The translations under genes were made by a program, and so were the position numbers. Positions 30,122 through 33,314 of a stretch of 33,314 nt of DNA are shown one piece after another. Under the pieces are notes generated by a model. That model saw only the letters and a program-made list of their open reading frames with translations. It did no database searches and was not told the origin of the DNA. Every line of letters begins with the position of its first letter. The stretch's first letter is position 1. The stretch spans positions 1-33,314 of the forward strand of contig CACABZ010000006.1 of assembly GCA_902530885.1 (NCBI GenBank), in the 5' to 3' direction. The stretch comes from an uncultured Pelagibacteraceae bacterium (GTDB lineage: Bacteria > Pseudomonadota > Alphaproteobacteria > Pelagibacterales > Pelagibacteraceae).

Positions 30122-31258
30122 ATGCAAAAAAATTCAATTATTAGATTGTCAAAATTAGCAGTTCCTCTTAAATCTAAAGGTAGGTTTTTTAAAGACAAAA
30201 GAACAAATATAAGAACAGATTTTCAAAGAGATAGAGATAGAATTATTCATTCAACCGCCTTTAGAAGATTAAAACATAAAACACAAGTTTTTGTTAATAC
30301 AAGCGGAGATCACTTTAGAACAAGAATTACTCATTCCCTAGAGGTGGCACAAATTGCAAGAACGTTATCAAAATTTTTTAACTTAAATGAAGATTTGTGT
30401 GAAACTCTAAGCTTAGCTCATGATCTTGGGCACACACCTTTTGGACATGCAGGAGAAGAAATTCTTAACAATTGTATGATAAATAATGGAGGGTTTGATC
30501 ATAATATTCAAACATTAAGAGTAGTAACATTACTTGAAAAAAAATATTACGATTACGATGGTTTAAATTTATCAATAGAAGCTTTAGATGGTTTAATTAA
30601 GCATAACGGAAAAATCACTAATATAAATAAGTTGAATAGCATTTTAGGAAAAAATTTTTTTAAAGGAAAAATACAATTAAAAAAACAACCATCACTTGAA
30701 GCTCAAATAGCTTCTATTTCAGATGACATTGCGTACAACAGTCACGATTTAGAGGATGGAATAAAGGCAAATTTGTTTAAGATAGAAGAATTAAAAGATA
30801 TATCGATATTGAATGATATTGTTGTAAAAAATCTTAAAAATAAAAGAAAAAAAGACAATCAAATAGTAGTAAGACAAATAGTAAGAGAAATAATCAATGA
30901 AATGGTCGAAGACATCATTTTAAATATAAAACATAATTTAAAAAACAATAAAATTAACAAATTAGCCGATGTGTATAATTCTAAAAATTTAATTGTAATT
31001 TTTTCACATAAAATGAGAAAGTTTGATATGCAGATTAAAGAATTTCTGAGAGAAAAAATGTATTATAGTAAACAAGTTTTAAAAAAAACAAACGAAGGAA
31101 AAAAAATAATCGGTTTTTTGTTCAAACAAATTAAAAATAATAAAAGAACGTTTATTAATATAAACGATTACAATCATTATGGCGTTAGGTCTATTTGTGA
31201 TTTCATTGCAGGAATGACTGATAGATATGCAATTAATCTTTATAAAAAATTAAAATGA
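30122..31258 (+). CDS. dgt: Deoxyguanosinetriphosphate triphosphohydrolase-like protein
   Basis: 378-residue HD-domain phosphohydrolase of the dGTPase-like family, splitting dNTPs to nucleoside and triphosphate to balance nucleotide pools. FQRDRDRIIHSTAFRRLKHKTQVFV is the family opening. The HD metal ligands are in RITHSLEVAQIARTL, SLAHDLGHTPFGHAGEEIL and ISDDIAYNSHDLEDG. The ATG at 30122 is preferred to a GTG two codons upstream. Its stop overlaps the argS start (ATGA). The erpA-dgt-argS order is a familiar alphaproteobacterial neighbourhood. Confidence 0.93.
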   Translation: MQKNSIIRLSKLAVPLKSKGRFFKDKRTNIRTDFQRDRDRIIHSTAFRRLKHKTQVFVNTSGDHFRTRITHSLEVAQIARTLSKFFNLNEDLCETLSLAHDLGHTPFGHAGEEILNNCMINNGGFDHNIQTLRVVTLLEKKYYDYDGLNLSIEALDGLIKHNGKITNINKLNSILGKNFFKGKIQLKKQPSLEAQIASISDDIAYNSHDLEDGIKANLFKIEELKDISILNDIVVKNLKNKRKKDNQIVVRQIVREIINEMVEDIILNIKHNLKNNKINKLADVYNSKNLIVIFSHKMRKFDMQIKEFLREKMYYSKQVLKKTNEGKKIIGFLFKQIKNNKRTFININDYNHYGVRSICDFIAGMTDRYAINLYKKLK

Positions 31259-32973
31259 ATATTTATAATCATTATTTAAAATTAATTAATAATTGTGTAA
31301 AAGATAATAAAAAAAATTTAGAACTGAAAGACCTTAATAATTTTAAAGGAGTAATATTAGAAAATCCCCCCACAAATTTTAATTATGATTTTTCCACAAA
31401 TATTTGTTTAGTTTTAGGAAAATTAAATAAATTAAATAGTATTAATTTAGCCAAAAAAATAAAAAAAACTTTAGAGGAAAATATTGGAGATTTTTCAGAG
31501 ATTGAAGTTGCAGCCCCAGGTTTTTTAAATTTAAATTTGTCCAAAAAAGGTGCAATCGGATCAATATTAAAAATTTTAAGTAACGATAATTATGGATCAA
31601 TTCCAGAGAACAAAAATTATAATATAGAGTTTGTGTCAGCTAATCCCACTGGCCCTTTACACGTTGGCCATTGTAGGGGGGCGGTTTTTGGTGATGTTTT
31701 GTCAAATTTATTAATTTTCAATGGCAATAAAGTTACAAAAGAATATTACGTAAATGACTACGGTAATCAGATTCAAAATTTTCTAAAATCAGTTTATTTA
31801 AGAATTAGAGAAATTAAATATAATGAAAAATTTACCCCGAGTGAAAATATCTATCCAGGTCTTTATATTATTGAAATAGCAAAAAAAATTATAAAAAAAA
31901 CAAAATTAGATTTTAACGATTATGAAAAATCAAAATCTCTATTAGGCACTGAAGCAATTAAAAGCTCAATGGAAATGATCAAAGAAGATTTAAACAAATT
32001 AGGTATAAAACATGATAATTTCATATCAGAAAGGAGTAATGTTGAAAAAAAATTAGTTGAAAAGGCAATTAAAAAATTAACAAACAGCAATTATGTTATT
32101 GAAGGATATTTAGATCCTCCTAAAGGCGAGGAGAGCAAAAACTGGAAAAAAACAAAAAAATTAGTTTTTAAATCTTCTTTATTTGGTGATGATACGAATA
32201 GAGCGTTGCAAAAAGACGACGGTTCATGGACTTATTTTGCAAATGATGTTGCATATCATTTCGATAAAGTTTCAAGAAATTATGATTATTTAATAGACAT
32301 CTTGGGTGCAGATCATACAGGTTATATAAAAAGAATTACTGGAGCAGTTAGTGCGCTTTCAGAAACTAAAACAAAATTATATTGTAAAGTATGTCAATTA
32401 GTTAAACTTTTTAAAAAAGGCAAACCATTTAAAATGTCTAAAAGAGCTGGTGATTTCATTACAGTATCTGATTTACTAAACGAGGTTGATAAAGACTCCA
32501 TAAGATTTATGATGCTTAATAGAAGCAACGATGTAGAAATAGACTTCGATTTTGATAAAGTACTAGAAAAAACAAAAGAAAATCCTGTTTTTTATGTTCA
32601 ATATTGTTATGCTAGAATTTGTTCTCTATTTAGAACTTTAAAAATAGACTTAAATGAATTGGTACAACTAGATCAAGAGAATTTTAATCTAAATTTATAT
32701 GAAAAAAAAATACTTAGAAAAATATACGAGTGGCCTAAAGTAATTAATATTTCTTCACAAAAATTAGAGCCACATAGAATCCCTTTTTATTTGTACGATT
32801 TATCAACTTTGTTTCATGCCTATTGGAGCAAAGGTAACGAAAATGAAGAATTAAAATTTATAAGTAATGGTAAAGTAAAAAATAAAAATACATTAGTCAT
32901 AATTAAGCTAATTTCTATTGTGGTTAAAAATGGTATGAATATATTGGGTGTATCTTTACCTGAAAAAATGTGA
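31255..32973 (+). CDS. argS: Arginyl-tRNA synthetase
   Basis: 572-residue class I synthetase that charges tRNA-Arg. The N-terminal additional domain (about residues 1-115) ends in VAAPGFLNLNLS. The HIGH-type motif is in FVSANPTGPLHVGHCRGAVFGD. RALQKDDGSWTYFANDVAYHFDK and the KMSK motif KPFKMSKRAGDFITVSDLL follow, and the DALR anticodon-binding domain occupies the C-terminus (YVQYCYARICSLFRTL). Full length. Coupled to dgt by a four-base overlap and to the next small gene by TGATG. Confidence 0.96.
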   Translation: MNIYNHYLKLINNCVKDNKKNLELKDLNNFKGVILENPPTNFNYDFSTNICLVLGKLNKLNSINLAKKIKKTLEENIGDFSEIEVAAPGFLNLNLSKKGAIGSILKILSNDNYGSIPENKNYNIEFVSANPTGPLHVGHCRGAVFGDVLSNLLIFNGNKVTKEYYVNDYGNQIQNFLKSVYLRIREIKYNEKFTPSENIYPGLYIIEIAKKIIKKTKLDFNDYEKSKSLLGTEAIKSSMEMIKEDLNKLGIKHDNFISERSNVEKKLVEKAIKKLTNSNYVIEGYLDPPKGEESKNWKKTKKLVFKSSLFGDDTNRALQKDDGSWTYFANDVAYHFDKVSRNYDYLIDILGADHTGYIKRITGAVSALSETKTKLYCKVCQLVKLFKKGKPFKMSKRAGDFITVSDLLNEVDKDSIRFMMLNRSNDVEIDFDFDKVLEKTKENPVFYVQYCYARICSLFRTLKIDLNELVQLDQENFNLNLYEKKILRKIYEWPKVINISSQKLEPHRIPFYLYDLSTLFHAYWSKGNENEELKFISNGKVKNKNTLVIIKLISIVVKNGMNILGVSLPEKM

Positions 32974-33236
32974 TGAAAAAACAAATTTTTAATTTATTAA
33001 TAATTATATTTATTTTTTCTTTCATTTTTATTGTTATAAAAACTTATATTTCAGATGAGTACCACAAATCCAAAATAGATAATAGAAAACAAAATCTATC
33101 ATTAAATAAAGAGTTTGTTGATACGTTGCCAATACTTAAAAATAATATTGATGACTCCATAAAATTTAATAATGGATATCTTGAAGAAAGTAATAAAAAA
33201 ACTAATAGAAATTTTTGGGATTTATTTAAAAATTAA
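32973..33236 (+). CDS. Small membrane-anchored protein between argS and nagZ
   Basis: 87 residues from ATG 32973, which shares its A/TG with the argS stop; a GTG one codon earlier is less likely. One N-terminal transmembrane helix (IFNLLIIIFIFSFIFIVIKTYI) is followed by a polar, asparagine- and lysine-rich periplasmic tail ending NRNFWDLFKN. In many alphaproteobacteria the gene in this position encodes a SPOR-domain cell-division protein. Here no SPOR domain is visible, so it may be a shortened counterpart or an unrelated gene. Function unknown. Confidence 0.65.
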   Translation: MKKQIFNLLIIIFIFSFIFIVIKTYISDEYHKSKIDNRKQNLSLNKEFVDTLPILKNNIDDSIKFNNGYLEESNKKTNRNFWDLFKN

Positions 33237-33314
33237 ATGAAAAAAGCTATCATTACTAGTATTGCTGGGACAAAATTAACTGCAAAAGAAAGGAGGCTTT
33301 TCAGAAAGCATCAG
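33237..33314 (+). CDS. nagZ: Beta-N-acetylhexosaminidase NagZ, N-terminus only (cut by window end)
   Basis: The last 26 codons, MKKAIITSIAGTKLTAKERRLFRKHQ, match the beginning of alphaproteobacterial NagZ, the glycoside hydrolase family 3 enzyme that removes GlcNAc from anhydro-muropeptides in peptidoglycan recycling. Position supports this: nagZ often follows argS and a small membrane/SPOR gene. It starts at the base after the preceding stop. The catalytic domain is outside the window. Confidence 0.7.
   Translation, partial: MKKAIITSIAGTKLTAKERRLFRKHQ

Noticed and set aside
1-33314. CRISPR array, insertion sequence or rRNA operon
   Set aside because: No regularly spaced repeats, transposase frames or rRNA signatures were seen anywhere in the window.

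Overview
The window looks like a SAR11-type (Pelagibacterales) alphaproteobacterium. The DNA is very AT-rich, genes are packed with 0-30 bp gaps or few-base overlaps, and there is a heavy load of ABC uptake systems for osmolytes, amino acids and iron. The gene neighbourhoods (aapJQMP, trmB, valS-ilvD, dgt-argS-nagZ) are ordinary core genome for that group. The assignment comes from gene content and style, not from a marker-gene comparison.

Layout. 1-499: two 5'-truncated zinc genes, znuB (minus) and zur (plus), joined head to head. 559-3445: two tandem ProX-type glycine betaine binding proteins and a ProW permease, with no ATPase gene. 3447-4292: a BASS-family sodium symporter on the minus strand. 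4391-8611: a Fur-controlled ferric iron ABC system (binding protein, possible 55-aa CxxC protein, fused permease, ATPase) with notable RNA hairpins. 8624-10754: a MetF-like/GcvT-like pair, probably a THF-dependent demethylation module. 10756-11895: tRNA-Arg, trmB and, convergent, a tautomerase-superfamily protein that keeps all six catalytic residues of cis-3-chloroacrylate dehalogenase. 12032-16358: general amino acid ABC operon aapJQMP, with two adjacent palindromes in front and a terminator-like hairpin after aapJ. 16353-18572: cysteine synthase (minus), an exported DUF6134-like protein and an XRE-family regulator. 18573-18648: tRNA-Asn.

18695-23332 is the main accessory region. An intact tRNA-Cys at the right and a 45-bp copy of its 3' half at the left enclose about 4.5 kb. 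Inside are eight same-strand genes, nearly all encoding exported or lipid-anchored proteins, plus tandem ACCAGTCC repeats just inside each end. No integrase is present. The arrangement is that of a compact, non-autonomous integrative element in a tRNA gene.

23430-33314 returns to core genome: valS-ilvD-manC, convergent xthA-erpA, and dgt-argS-small membrane protein-nagZ (cut by the window end). The longest gene-poor stretch, 4293-4636, holds a possible 46-aa ORF and the Fur-box promoter.
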